Positions 10,131-18,795 of a stretch of DNA of 64,000 bases are shown piece by piece. Both the position numbers and the translations under genes were made by a program. Source of the stretch: Mesorhizobium sp. B2-1-8 (GTDB lineage: Bacteria; Pseudomonadota; Alphaproteobacteria; Rhizobiales; Rhizobiaceae); the NCBI RefSeq assembly GCF_006442545.2, contig NZ_CP083952.1:62001-126000 (forward strand), in the 5' to 3' direction. Below the pieces are notes generated by a model that did not search any database, was not told the origin of the DNA, and saw nothing but the letters and a program-made list of their open reading frames with translations. Numbering within the stretch: position 1 is the stretch's first letter; the number at the start of each line of letters is the position of its first letter.

Positions 10131-10490
10131 TCAGCCGGGCAGAGCGAACTTCTTCTGCTTGTCCGGCTTGCCGCAGTCGCGGCGGTCGATGGACCGGTTC
10201 ATGGCATCGATTTCGCCTGACGCCTTGTCGCTGTCGCGCTGGGCCTTGGAGCGCAAGTCGGGCGTGAACGGGCCGAAGCCCATGGCAGGATTGGAGAAGG
10301 CCGGCTTGGCGGTCGTCGGGAGGTTGTATTGCTGCGCCAGCCCGTTGCGTTGCCCCAGCAACTGATCGCATGGCACGCTGTCATATTGCAGCGAGGACTC
10401 GACGTTGGCGTCCTGCCGCTCGGATGCTGAATTGCCGACGCAGCCGGTGGTTGCCAGGCAAGACGCCAAGATCATCATGTTCCAGCGCAT
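10131..10490 (-). CDS. Small putative lipoprotein, unknown function
   Basis: 119 residues starting MRWNMMILASCLATTGCVGN, a short hydrophobic leader with two possible lipobox cysteines (Cys11 in ILASC, Cys17 in ATTGC). The rest is polar and carries two further cysteines (SVPCDQL and RRDCGKP). ATG 10490 is chosen because AGGAGG lies 6-8 bases upstream on the coding strand; the frame is open further upstream without a leader. It sits 25 bases upstream of the P-loop kinase on the same strand. I do not recognise the family. Confidence 0.62.
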   Translation of the reverse strand: MRWNMMILASCLATTGCVGNSASERQDANVESSLQYDSVPCDQLLGQRNGLAQQYNLPTTAKPAFSNPAMGFGPFTPDLRSKAQRDSDKASGEIDAMNRSIDRRDCGKPDKQKKFALPG

Positions 10491-10590
10491 CGAAGTGCTC
10501 CTCCTGGTATCCCGCCCTGACGCGACCAGATCGCAAATATCAGTCGCGCACGCAAATCGGACTTTTTCGCAGCAGTACAAAGGGCTGCCC

Positions 10591-11508
10591 TCACATGGCA
10601 TGAGCTTTCCGTGCCACGACGGCCAGGCCTTTGACGGGCTCGCGGCGATCCTGCCGGATGGTGGTCGGCTCCAGCGCCACGATCGAGAGGCCGTTGGCCT
10701 CGAGGGTCCGTCCAACATAGCCCTCCGAATGGGCATAGCGCCGCGACGGCTGCAGCGCGAAGTCGCCGCCATCCGCCAAGCTCTCGACGGAAAAGGCAAA
10801 CAGGCCGCCCTCGGCGAGCAGGCCGGCGACCGTTCCCACAAAACCTTCGAGCCCGCCGATGTAGATCAGCACGTCGGCTGACATCACCAGATCGGCCATG
10901 TCGCCGGAATAGGAAAAGTCCTGCAAATCCGCTTTTGTCAGCGCGTCATAGATACCTTTTGCCCGCGCCATCCTCAGCATCCTTGCCGAGATATCGACCC
11001 CCTCCAGCCGGTCGACGATCGGCCTCAGCCTCTCGCCCATCAATCCGGTGCCGCAGCCCAGGTCGAGCGCCAGGCGGAAGCGGCCTGGCCTTGCCTTGCG
11101 GATGGCGGCGTCGAGTACCTCGGGCAGCCGGTAGTCGAGCTTGCCGACCAGCATCTCCTCGAATGTCTCCGCATAGTGGTCGAACAGCGTTTCGACAAAG
11201 GCACTGGGCGGCGCCATGGAGACCGGACCCTTGCCGATCAGCTGCAATTTGAGGGCCGCGCCCTGGCGATCGGCCGGATCGAGTTTCAGCGACGTCATCC
11301 AGGCTTGCGCCGCAAGGTCGAGCCTGCCTGATGCCTCCTGCATCTCGCCGAGCCGAAACCAGCCCATTGCCCATTGCGGCGCCAGTTCCAGCGCACCGAG
11401 CAGCAACTCGGCCGCAGCAGTATGATCGCCTGAGGCAAAGAGCATTTCGGCATAATCTGCACGGCGATCGGCGTTCGGGTCGCCCGACGAGGTCTGAAGC
11501 GGTTTCAT
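10591..11508 (-). CDS. TPR-containing SAM-dependent methyltransferase
   Basis: 305 residues. The N-terminal quarter (about 10-85) has two TPR-like helical repeats (ADYAEMLFASGDHTAAAELL and MGWFRLGEMQEASGRLDLAA). The C-terminal half is a class I methyltransferase with motif I LALDLGCGTGLMG (near 145), VDISARMLRMAR (motif II) and ADLVMSADVLIYIG (motif IV region). Such TPR-methyltransferases modify unidentified, probably protein, substrates. ATG 11508 follows GGTGGAA; the open frame extends a further 660 bases upstream but looks non-coding there. Divergent from the exonuclease gene. Confidence 0.8.
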   Translation of the reverse strand: MKPLQTSSGDPNADRRADYAEMLFASGDHTAAAELLLGALELAPQWAMGWFRLGEMQEASGRLDLAAQAWMTSLKLDPADRQGAALKLQLIGKGPVSMAPPSAFVETLFDHYAETFEEMLVGKLDYRLPEVLDAAIRKARPGRFRLALDLGCGTGLMGERLRPIVDRLEGVDISARMLRMARAKGIYDALTKADLQDFSYSGDMADLVMSADVLIYIGGLEGFVGTVAGLLAEGGLFAFSVESLADGGDFALQPSRRYAHSEGYVGRTLEANGLSIVALEPTTIRQDRREPVKGLAVVARKAHAM

Positions 11509-11658
11509 GATGATGGTTCCACCGGCAGGGTAGCCAGCCGCCATCTCTGTAGAGCAAAGCATGCCGAAGCTGAACCGAATTGAGCTGGCTTTGCCCGGGG
11601 AGTCAGCAGTCTGGGGCAACGGGCTTCTCGCAGCGGAATTATATCCTATCTTGGGACC

Positions 11659-12669
11659 ATGCGCGCCAGCGACCTGCTTCATCCCCGGCCCGAAGGCCTC
11701 TACTGCCCGCCGGGCGATTTCTTCATCGACCCGGTGCGGCCGGTGAACCGGGCGCTGATCACCCACGGCCATTCCGACCATGCTCGTTCCGGCCACGGCT
11801 CGGTGCTTGCGACGCAGCAGACGCTCGATATCATGGGACTTCGCTATGGCGAGGATTTTGCCGGGACGACGCAGGCAGCCATGCTCGGCGAGACGATTGC
11901 CATCGACGGCGTCGATGTCACCTTTCATCCGGCGGGCCATGTGCTGGGTTCGGCGCAGATTGCTGTCGAGCACCAGGGCAGGCGCATCGTCGCCTCCGGC
12001 GACTACAAGCGGCAGAAGGATGCGACCTGCGCGCCGTTCGAGCCGATCCGCTGCGACGTCTTCATCACCGAGGCAACCTTCGGCCTGCCGGTGTTTCGCC
12101 ATCCACCCGACACGGAAGAGATCGCCCGCCTCTTGAAATCGGCGGCGCAATTTCCGGAGCGCTCGCACTTGGTCGGCGCCTATGCGCTGGGCAAGGCGCA
12201 GCGCGTGATGCGGCTGCTACGCGACGCCGGTTACGACAAGCCGCTCTACATCCATGGCGCGCTGGCCAAGCTCAGCGCGTATTACCAAAGCCAGGGCATC
12301 GATCTCGGCGAACTCGAGCCGGCGACGGTGGAGAGCGGCGGCAAGCAGGATTTCGCCGGGGCCATCGTGGTCGGCCCGCCATCGGCCTTCGCCGACCGCT
12401 GGGCTCGGCGCTTTCCCGATCCGATCTCGTGCTTTGCGTCGGGTTGGATGCGCATCCGCCAGCGCGCCAAGCAAGGCGGCGTCGAACTGCCGCTCATCAT
12501 CTCGGATCATGCCGACTGGGACGAACTGATCGTCACCATCAAGCAGACCGGCGCCGAGGAAATCTGGGTCACGCACGGCCGAGAGGAAGCGCTGGTGCGC
12601 TGGTGCGAACTGGAAGGGATAGCGGCCAGGCCACTGCATCTGGTGGGCTATGAGGACGAGGGCGATTGA
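11659..12669 (+). CDS. Ligase-associated DNA exonuclease (metallo-beta-lactamase fold)
   Basis: 336-residue metallo-beta-lactamase/beta-CASP nuclease-like protein. The zinc-binding HxHxDH is at THGHSDHA (His36, His38, Asp40, His41). Further metal-site pieces are FHPAGHVLGSAQ, ASGDYK and ISDHADWDE. This branch is found next to an ATP-dependent ligase in many bacteria and is thought to process DNA ends, which matches the next gene. No strong ribosome-binding site precedes ATG 11659. Confidence 0.88.
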   Translation: MRASDLLHPRPEGLYCPPGDFFIDPVRPVNRALITHGHSDHARSGHGSVLATQQTLDIMGLRYGEDFAGTTQAAMLGETIAIDGVDVTFHPAGHVLGSAQIAVEHQGRRIVASGDYKRQKDATCAPFEPIRCDVFITEATFGLPVFRHPPDTEEIARLLKSAAQFPERSHLVGAYALGKAQRVMRLLRDAGYDKPLYIHGALAKLSAYYQSQGIDLGELEPATVESGGKQDFAGAIVVGPPSAFADRWARRFPDPISCFASGWMRIRQRAKQGGVELPLIISDHADWDELIVTIKQTGAEEIWVTHGREEALVRWCELEGIAARPLHLVGYEDEGD

Positions 12670-12698
12670 GGATGACACCCATCGATGCCGCGCCCTTC

Positions 12699-12860
12699 GG
12701 CGCCCCCCTCTGGCCTGCCGGCCATCTCCCCCTCGAGTGGGGAGATTGGCAGTTTTGGCGGCTGCGCCCTTGCTTCTGCGTTGAAGATTGGCGAAAGCCG
12801 TCGCGACATCCGATCTCCCACCTCGAGGGGGAGATGTCCGGCAGGACAGAGGGGGGCGCC
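12699..12860. repeat. Palindromic intergenic repeat, family 1, copy 2
   Basis: 162-bp inverted repeat between the exonuclease and ligase genes. The ends are GGCGCCCCCCTCTGGCCTGCC and its near-complement. The arms are TCTCCCCCTCGAGTGGGGAGA and TCTCCCACCTCGAGGGGGAGA, so the central heptamer differs from copy 1 yet remains nearly paired with its partner. It also lengthens the open reading frame upstream of the ligase. Confidence 0.85.
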
Positions 12861-12898
12861 TCGCGCCGGCTTTCACTACTGGCGTGGTGCGTCCAGCC

Positions 12899-14500
12899 AT
12901 GAACCGCTTCGCCGAGCTTCTCGACCGCCTGGTGCTGATGCCATCACGCAACGGCAAGTTGACCCTTTTGACCGACTATTTCCGCAGCGTCGAGGATCCC
13001 GATCGCGGCCTGGCGCTGGCCGCCATCACCGGCGATCTCAAGATTGCCGCGGTCAAGCCGGCCATGCTGCGCACGCTGGTCATCGAACGCATGGACCCGG
13101 TGCTGTTCGGCTATTCCTACGACTATGTCGGCGACCTCGCCGAGACGGTGTCGCTGGTCTGGCCGCAAACGCCTGGCGGGATCGCGAACCGCGAGCCGAC
13201 GCTTGGCGAAGTTGTGGCGAAGCTGCAGGCGGCGAGCCGCTCCGATGGACCGAAGGTGCTGGCGGGGCTGCTCGACAGCGCCGGCATCTCGGCGCGCTTT
13301 GCCATCATCAAGCTGGTCACCGGCGGCCTGCGCATCGGCGTCTCGGCGCGGCTGGCCAAACAGGCGCTGGCCGATTTCGGCAAGGTCGACATGGCCGAGA
13401 TCGAGGAGCTCTGGCATGGGCTATCGCCGCCCTACACGGCGCTGTTCGCCTGGCTGGAAGGCAAGGCCGAAAAACCGCGCAACACGGCGATGGCGCTGTT
13501 TCGCCCGGTCATGCTGTCGAATCCGATCGGCGACGGCGACCTCGAAAAGCTCGATCCCTTGGACTATGCGGCGGAATGGAAATGGGACGGGATCCGCGTC
13601 CAGGCGGTGGCCGAAGGCGGCATCCGCCGGCTCTATTCGCGCACCGGCGACGATGTCTCGGGCGCCTTTCCAGATCTCGCCGACGCCATGCACTTTTCCG
13701 CGACGCTCGATGGCGAACTGCTTGTCGGCGATCCGCGAGACGCGACGGGCACCTTCTCGGACCTGCAGCAACGGCTGAACCGCAAGACGGTGACGCCGAA
13801 GATGCAGCAGCAATATCCGGCCTTCATGCGTTGCTACGACCTGCTGCAGATCGGCGCGGAGGATCTGCGCCCACTGTCCTTCCGCGAGCGGCGCGGCCGT
13901 CTCGAAGCCTTCATCGGGACGCTCGACCCCAGCCGCTTCGATCTTTCCCCCTTCGTCCACTTCACGGACTGGCAGGCGCTCGAGGACCTGCGCCGCGCGC
14001 CGCCGCATCCGATCATCGAAGGGGTGATGCTGAAGCGCTGGGATTCGCCCTATGTCGCTGGCCGGCCGAAGGGGCCGTGGTTCAAATGGAAGCGCGATCC
14101 GCACACGGTGGACGCCGTGCTGATGTATGCCCAGCGTGGCCACGGCAAGCGCTCGAGCTTCTATTCCGACTACACGTTCGGCGTCTGGTCCGGAGCCACG
14201 GGCGAGGAGGAACTGGTGCCGGTCGGCAAGGCCTATTTCGGCTTCACCGACGAGGAGCTGAAGCAGATCGACAAATATGTCAGGGACAACACCGTCGAGC
14301 GCTTCGGACCGGTGCGCTCGGTGCGCGCCGATCGCGACAATGGCCTGGTGCTGGAAGTCGCCTTCGAGGGGCTCAACCGTTCGACCCGGCACAAATCGGG
14401 TGTGGCCATGCGCTTCCCCAGGATTTCACGGTTGCGCTGGGACAAGCCGGCCAACGAGGCCGACCGCATCGAAACCCTGCAGGCGCTGCTCGACCGCTAG
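12899..14500 (+). CDS. ATP-dependent DNA ligase
   Basis: 533-residue ATP-dependent ligase. An N-terminal DNA-binding domain covers about 1-190. The nucleotidyltransferase domain has active-site Lys228 in EWKWDGIRV (motif I KxDG), LDGELLVG (motif III) and EGVMLKRWDSPY (motif IV). The OB domain has GPWFKWKRDPHTVDAVLMYAQ (motif V). ATG 12899 begins MNRFAELLDRLVL; the frame is open upstream through a repeat element, so a longer start would be artefactual. Paired with the exonuclease it belongs to a bacterial repair set. The helicase and PdeM nuclease often found with it are not in this window. Confidence 0.93.
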   Translation: MNRFAELLDRLVLMPSRNGKLTLLTDYFRSVEDPDRGLALAAITGDLKIAAVKPAMLRTLVIERMDPVLFGYSYDYVGDLAETVSLVWPQTPGGIANREPTLGEVVAKLQAASRSDGPKVLAGLLDSAGISARFAIIKLVTGGLRIGVSARLAKQALADFGKVDMAEIEELWHGLSPPYTALFAWLEGKAEKPRNTAMALFRPVMLSNPIGDGDLEKLDPLDYAAEWKWDGIRVQAVAEGGIRRLYSRTGDDVSGAFPDLADAMHFSATLDGELLVGDPRDATGTFSDLQQRLNRKTVTPKMQQQYPAFMRCYDLLQIGAEDLRPLSFRERRGRLEAFIGTLDPSRFDLSPFVHFTDWQALEDLRRAPPHPIIEGVMLKRWDSPYVAGRPKGPWFKWKRDPHTVDAVLMYAQRGHGKRSSFYSDYTFGVWSGATGEEELVPVGKAYFGFTDEELKQIDKYVRDNTVERFGPVRSVRADRDNGLVLEVAFEGLNRSTRHKSGVAMRFPRISRLRWDKPANEADRIETLQALLDR

Positions 14501-14625
14501 AGCAATTCCAGGAAAAGTGCGTAGCGGCTTTCCCGGGAAAAGCGCGTAGCGCTCTCCCTAGGGAATTGCGTGAAAACAAAGAGTTAGAGCGGTTCGGCGA
14601 TTCCAACAAACACTGAACCGCTCTA
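14497..14625. repeat. Dispersed repeat, family 2, copy A
   Basis: 129-bp element beginning CTAGAGCAATTCCAGGAAAA and ending GAACCGCTCTA. An inverted copy lies at 50752-50857. Copy A carries an internal duplication of the GAAAAGTGCGTAGCGG unit. The right part forms a stem AGAGCGGTTC/GAACCGCTCT. The ligase stop codon TAG (14498-14500) lies inside the repeat. Confidence 0.85.
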
Positions 14626-14656
14626 AGGACCGTCGATATGTCGGTCGCGATTCAGT

Positions 14657-15802
14657 TCAAGGCTCGATCGACACGCGGATCTCGTAGATGTTGACCGCCT
14701 TGCCCTGCTTGTCGAAATCGGAATTGATGGCGATGGTTCCGGCCGAGCCCGGATGCTTGTCGGGGAACTTCACGTCGAACAGATATTCGTTTTTCTGCTG
14801 GCCGACCGCGTAACGCTTGCGGCCGCAGTCGCCGAGTTCGCCGAAATTGCAGTCGACGGAGATCTGCGTGTCCTTGCCGTCCTCGGCGCGGGCGATGATG
14901 TCGAACACGGCATGCTTGCCGGCGAGCTTTTCCAGCACGCCCTGCCCGACATCGAAGGCGATCGCCGAGCCGGAGGCGCCGGACTGGATGCGCAGGAACG
15001 GCCCACTGTCATCCTTCACGGCCTCGGCCTTGGCGTCCGACGGGGCGGCGACATGGGTCGGATCTGTCGGTGAAAACACATTGATCCAGGCGCGCGACTG
15101 GTCCGCGGCACCGGGCTTTGCCGGCGCGTTGGCGCCGTCGGCCGGGGTGAAATCGGGGTCCTCGACCGTCGGAGGCGCTTCCGGCGGCGCGGTGTTGAGC
15201 TGCGCGGCCGTCTTGAACACACCGGTCTGCATGGCGAAGTACAGTCCGATGCCAATCGCCGCGAGCAGCGTGACCGTGAAGAAAATGGCGGTCAGCGGCA
15301 GGCGCCGGCCGCGAATGCGCCGCTCATCGCGGTCTGGGGTCACTTCCGTCGCGGCTCCCGGCGCTGCGGGAGCCGACATGTCGATGGCTGGCGCGCCGGG
15401 AAGGTTGGCGTCGGGCATGATGTCGGGAACCACCGGCAGCACGCGCGAGCGCGGCGCGTCGGAGGCGGGCTGCACGGGGCCGTCGACGGTGACAGCGGGC
15501 GATGGCGCCCTCGGGCCGGCCTCGACCGCAGGCGCTGCGCCGCCCTCGGCCTCGCCCGCCGGCGCGTCGATCTGCGGGGCGACGCCGGGCACCGCCGGCA
15601 GGTACTCCGATTCGATTTCGGTGATTTTCGCCTGAATCGCCTTACGGCGCTTGATGGCGACTTCCACCGTCACGCCGGGATTGGCCTGGAGCGCACGGTC
15701 GAGCGCGGCGAAGGCCGACCGATAGACCCTCTCGCGGAACGCTCGGTTCTCGGCATTGCCCTTTTCCAAGGCGTTCCGGATCGCTTTTTCGATCGCGTCC
15801 AA
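14657..15802 (-). CDS. Single-pass membrane protein of unknown function
   Basis: 381 residues if translation begins at TTG 15802, chosen because AGAGGGA lies 8 bases upstream and the coding pattern starts there (DAIEKAIRNALEKGNAENRAF); no ATG fits. Residues 1-65 are helical and charged. About 65-165 is Pro/Ala-rich. One transmembrane helix (LTAIFFTVTLLAAIGIGLYF) is near residue 185. A C-terminal extracytoplasmic beta-rich domain contains two Cys (VDCNFGELGDC) and ends in a domain of the kind that may bind a ligand or cell-wall component. I recognise it only as a conserved rhizobial hypothetical. Confidence 0.72.
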   Translation of the reverse strand: MDAIEKAIRNALEKGNAENRAFRERVYRSAFAALDRALQANPGVTVEVAIKRRKAIQAKITEIESEYLPAVPGVAPQIDAPAGEAEGGAAPAVEAGPRAPSPAVTVDGPVQPASDAPRSRVLPVVPDIMPDANLPGAPAIDMSAPAAPGAATEVTPDRDERRIRGRRLPLTAIFFTVTLLAAIGIGLYFAMQTGVFKTAAQLNTAPPEAPPTVEDPDFTPADGANAPAKPGAADQSRAWINVFSPTDPTHVAAPSDAKAEAVKDDSGPFLRIQSGASGSAIAFDVGQGVLEKLAGKHAVFDIIARAEDGKDTQISVDCNFGELGDCGRKRYAVGQQKNEYLFDVKFPDKHPGSAGTIAINSDFDKQGKAVNIYEIRVSIEP

Positions 15803-16031
15803 GCGAGATCCCTCTGCAAATTGCCACAAGCTTTCACGATGGTTAGCGGCAGGCGACCAATCAATCAACGGGCGGGCGGCCGCATTCTGCCTCGACGTGC
15901 CGTCCAAAGTCCATCTTCGCGATGTTCCGGCAAACAAAATCGGAACATGGCGCCGATTCCAGCATGCAGGGGCGCTAGAACCCCGGTTTCGATCGCGGCG
16001 GCGCTCTTCGCATGATTTGCCAAGTCGCATC

Positions 16032-16060
16032 TTGAATTCGCGGCCCGTTGAGTCTATCAC
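16032..16060 (+). promoter_or_regulatory. Candidate sigma-70 promoter of tRNA-Thr
   Basis: TTGAAT and TATCAC are separated by 17 bases, and the tRNA begins 32 bases after the second box. Spacing and position fit a housekeeping promoter; assigned by eye. Confidence 0.5.
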
Positions 16061-16091
16061 CCTGCCCATCTTGGAGGTCCTGGCCTCCCGG

Positions 16092-16167
16092 GCCGCTTTA
16101 GCTCAGTTGGTAGAGCACATCATTCGTAATGATGGGGTCAGGTGTTCGAGTCACCTAAGCGGCACCA
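16092..16167 (+). tRNA. tRNA-Thr (anticodon CGT)
   Basis: A full cloverleaf can be drawn. The acceptor stem is GCCGCTT/AAGCGGC, the D-arm GCTC/GAGC and the anticodon stem CATCA/TGATG with loop TTCGTAA. The T-arm is AGGTG/CACCT with TTCGAGT, followed by discriminator A and an encoded CCA. Anticodon CGT reads ACG codons, giving threonine. Confidence 0.96.
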
Positions 16168-16370
16168 GTTTTCAAACCAATGATCGAAGCAGCTCGGGTG
16201 CGCGGAAGATGGCCCGAATCCTGGCCGTTTGCTTGTGCCAAGCCGGATAGTCGTGCGACTTGCAGATACCGGCCCAGGCGCGAGGTCCTCCGGCCCTATA
16301 AACGCGTCGAGAAGGTGCGATGGGGCCTTTTTCAAATCACAACAGCAAATGATGGACCGCGCGTTTCTAT

Positions 16371-16407
16371 TTTTTTGGAACAGACGCCTGTTTTTTGGAA
16401 CAGACGC
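16371..16407 (+). repeat. Short tandem duplication
   Basis: TTTTTTGGAACAGACGC occurs twice with a 20-base period (16371-16387 and 16391-16407). Probably a local slippage duplication; no hairpin is apparent. The rest of the 289 bases between the tRNA and the next gene shows nothing else. Confidence 0.75.
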
Positions 16408-16456
16408 TTGGGTCGCACATTTCCTGCCGTGGTTTCTACGGACAGGAGGTTTCAAA

Positions 16457-16666
16457 TTGCCAAGGCGTGTCGACAAGGAAAGGCTCGAAAGGGCGGACCG
16501 CGAGGCGAAGCGGGTGCTGGATGCCGAGCGTCACGCAAGGGACGCCAAGACAACTCGCCTGAGGGAGCAGAGACTGCAGCAGGAGGCATTGGCGGACAAG
16601 TCTCCGCCTGCGCGCCGACGCGAGCCGGTCAGGAAGCAGGCGCGGCGTGTGATCGAGGTGGACTGA
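16457..16666 (+). CDS. Small highly charged protein, unknown
   Basis: 69 residues starting at TTG 16457, with ACAGGAGGT 7-12 bases upstream supporting this start over upstream ATGs. The sequence is very rich in Arg, Lys and Glu (ERADREAKRVLDAERHARDA) and would be a single long helix or coiled coil, ending in a basic tail. Small proteins of this sort are common in rhizobial genomes without known function. The strong ribosome-binding site and helical periodicity argue for a real gene. Confidence 0.55.
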   Translation: MPRRVDKERLERADREAKRVLDAERHARDAKTTRLREQRLQQEALADKSPPARRREPVRKQARRVIEVD

Positions 16667-16801
16667 TCCGCGGAGGTCGCCGGTTCGCCCCTGGAGCGCG
16701 ATCCGCGTTGCCGCATAAGGCGGCAACCCAGAAGACCCATATGCCATTGTCGGGACACCGGTTTTGGTATGAAATAACAGGCGTCAGCATGGGAGGTCCA
16801 A

Positions 16802-16990
16802 ATGCCCAACACTTTCAAGACCGGAGACGTCGTCAAGCTGAGGTCGGGAGGCCCGAAGATGACGGTCAGCGACGGCGCCGCTTCCGGCATGTATCTGTGC
16901 CACTGGTTCAACAAAGAGGGCGAGGTGTGGACGCCGCAGCATGCCGGCTTCAAGCAGGAGCAGCTGGTAGCCGCCGACCAATCGACGTAA
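16802..16990 (+). CDS. YodC-family protein (DUF2158)
   Basis: 62 residues, MPNTFKTGDVVKLRSGGPKM, followed by the conserved YLCHWF and a closing block. This matches the small YodC/DUF2158 family (FKxGDxVxLKSGGPxMTV with a W-F core). GGGAGG precedes the ATG by 5 bases. Function unknown; the compact beta fold resembles KOW/SH3-like modules. Confidence 0.85.
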   Translation: MPNTFKTGDVVKLRSGGPKMTVSDGAASGMYLCHWFNKEGEVWTPQHAGFKQEQLVAADQST

Positions 16991-17203
16991 TTCCCGCTTT
17001 CGCCAAGGAATGGCCGGCCCGGGCGTATCCAGACGCGCTGGAGGAGGTGTTCTGCTGCTCCCCGGGCCGCGAAGGTCCGTCATCGCCGGCAAGCGGCGTG
17101 ATCGGCATGGGTGGCCGACGGATTTCTCCGATCGCGACGTTTAACGGTTGAAGCGTGACCATGGCATTGGGCCATGGCATGCGCCAACCGGAGACGTAAA
17201 GCC

Positions 17204-17641
17204 ATGATACGCCGTTCGATCCTTGCCGCTGCCTTGAGCCTGCTGACCACCGCGGCTCCGGCCCAGACAGCGGCACAGCCACCGGCCGCGACGCCACCGG
17301 CCGCCGCGTCGCCCGCTGCTACATCGTCGGCCGCCAAGTCCGACATCACACTGGCCAAGTTCCAGAAACGGCGGGAGAAGGCGATCATGGCCGCCGACAC
17401 GGACGGCGACGGCAAGATCAGCCTGCTGGAGTGGGAGGCTTTTCAGGCCAAGCGCAACGTCAAGGGCGATCCGGCCAAATCCTTCGCGCGCATCGATTCC
17501 AATCATGACGGCTTGATCGACCGGGCCGAGCTCGATGCGTTCTTCGCCAAGCGCTTTGCCCGGCTCGACAAGAATGGCGACGGCATGCTGACGGCCGACG
17601 AGATGCCGGGCCACAAATCCGCTCCCAAGCCGGAGCAGTGA
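17204..17641 (+). CDS. Secreted EF-hand calcium-binding protein
   Basis: 145 residues. Signal peptide MIRRSILAAALSLLTTAAPAQT is followed by an Ala/Pro-rich linker. Three EF-hand loops follow: DTDGDGKISLLE, DSNHDGLIDRAE and DKNGDGMLTADE, all with the expected acidic ligands. It is likely a periplasmic calcium-binding protein. ATG 17204 is preferred to 17174 because it starts the signal peptide and has GGAGA upstream. It lies 45 bases before the sigma-factor gene and may be in its regulon, which is inference. Confidence 0.84.
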   Translation: MIRRSILAAALSLLTTAAPAQTAAQPPAATPPAAASPAATSSAAKSDITLAKFQKRREKAIMAADTDGDGKISLLEWEAFQAKRNVKGDPAKSFARIDSNHDGLIDRAELDAFFAKRFARLDKNGDGMLTADEMPGHKSAPKPEQ

Positions 17642-17686
17642 CCAAGAGGCTATGACGTGTGATGGATATCGGAAGTGCGCCAGCCG

Positions 17687-18229
17687 ATGAGCGGCGATCC
17701 GGACGAGGAGTTGGTTCGTCGGGTCGGTGCTGGCGATCCCGCGGCGGTGCAGGCGCTCGTCGCGCGGAAGTTGCCGCGTATCCTTTCGCTTGCCGTGCGC
17801 ATGCTGGGCGATGCGGCGGAGGCCGAGGATGTCGCGCAGGAAACCTTTATGCGCATCTGGCGTCATGCCTCGAAGTGGCGGCGTGGCAATGCACGCTTCG
17901 ACACCTGGATCCACCGCGTCACGCTCAACCTTTGCTACGACCGGCTGCGTCGGCGCCGCGAATGGGTGACCGACGAAGTGCCGGACATTGTCGATCCCGC
18001 CCCGCTTCCCGATTCCCATCCTGGCGACGAGGCGCATCGGGTCGAGCGGGCCTTGCAGGCAATCGCGCCACGCCAGCGCGAGGCGATCATCCTGGTCTAC
18101 TACCAGGAGATGTCCAACATCGAGGCGGCCGCGACCCTGGAGATCAGTGTCGATGCCCTGGAGAGCCTGCTGTCGCGCGGCCGGCGGGCGCTGCAGGCGA
18201 TGCTGGCCAGGGATGGCTGCGATGACTGA
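17687..18229 (+). CDS. ECF-type RNA polymerase sigma factor
   Basis: 180 residues from ATG 17687 (a GTG four codons upstream is an alternative). Region 2 contains AEAEDVAQETFMRIWRHA (about 45-65) and RFDTWIHRVTLNLCYDRLRR. Region 4 contains RQREAIILVYYQEMSNIEAA and LESLLSRGRRAL. No region 1 or 3 is present, as in ECF factors. The following two genes encode single-pass membrane proteins, the usual arrangement for a membrane-controlled sigma factor that redirects polymerase under envelope or metal stress. Confidence 0.92.
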   Translation: MSGDPDEELVRRVGAGDPAAVQALVARKLPRILSLAVRMLGDAAEAEDVAQETFMRIWRHASKWRRGNARFDTWIHRVTLNLCYDRLRRRREWVTDEVPDIVDPAPLPDSHPGDEAHRVERALQAIAPRQREAIILVYYQEMSNIEAAATLEISVDALESLLSRGRRALQAMLARDGCDD

Positions 18230-18342
18230 GAAAGGCGCGCGCCCAAATACTGTACATTCAACCCGCCTTGCGGGTGTCCGGGTGGTCTGCGTCGTTTCCA
18301 ACCCGCGTGGGCACCCGGCACCAAGGGGCAAGGGGAAAACAA

Positions 18343-18795
18343 ATGGCTGAAGACATCGAAGACGGGCCGGCAATGGATGCCAAGCGTTTCGCGGCGCTCG
18401 CGCAAGCCTATGGCGGCGATGTGCGCCGCTGGCCGGAAGCAGAACGCGAAGCCGCCTGGGCCTTTGCGTCAAGCGAAGCGGGCCAGGCCATTTCGCGACA
18501 CGCCGGCAGACTTGACGCCCTGCTCGACAGCTATCGGGTCCAGCATCCCGGCAAGGCGCTGCACGGCAGCATCCTGCGCGCGGCCGACCGGCACCTCGTC
18601 CAGCGCCGACACCATCGGTTCTGGTGGTTGGGCCTGGGTCTCGCCGGCATTGGCCTGGCGGGCGCCGTTGCCGGATTGGCGCTGGTGAGCGTTGTCACGC
18701 CGGAAACCGGATCGGATCACTATGTGCTGGATGCCAACGCGACGGCGTTCGGCGATGCCGGCCCCGATGCCGAAAATGGTGAGGAGAGCCTATGA
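18343..18795 (+). CDS. Candidate anti-sigma membrane protein
   Basis: 150 residues from ATG 18343 with AGGGGA upstream. The cytoplasmic N-terminal half (KRFAALAQAYGGDVRRWPEAE) precedes one transmembrane helix (WWLGLGLAGIGLAGAVAGLA, about 92-115) and a short acidic periplasmic tail. This topology and its place directly after the sigma gene suggest an anti-sigma factor. It lacks the HxxxCxxC zinc motif, so the assignment rests on context. It ends in a 4-base overlap (ATGA) with the next gene. Confidence 0.62.
   Translation: MAEDIEDGPAMDAKRFAALAQAYGGDVRRWPEAEREAAWAFASSEAGQAISRHAGRLDALLDSYRVQHPGKALHGSILRAADRHLVQRRHHRFWWLGLGLAGIGLAGAVAGLALVSVVTPETGSDHYVLDANATAFGDAGPDAENGEESL

Noticed and set aside
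16092..16456. tRNA-Thr as an integration site for a genomic island
   Set aside because: No integrase gene and no repeated tRNA 3' end was found downstream; only a short 17-base duplication that does not match the tRNA.
16229..16456. Longer version of the small charged protein starting at 16229
   Set aside because: The upstream part is not protein-like and the strong GGAGGT site precedes the TTG at 16457.
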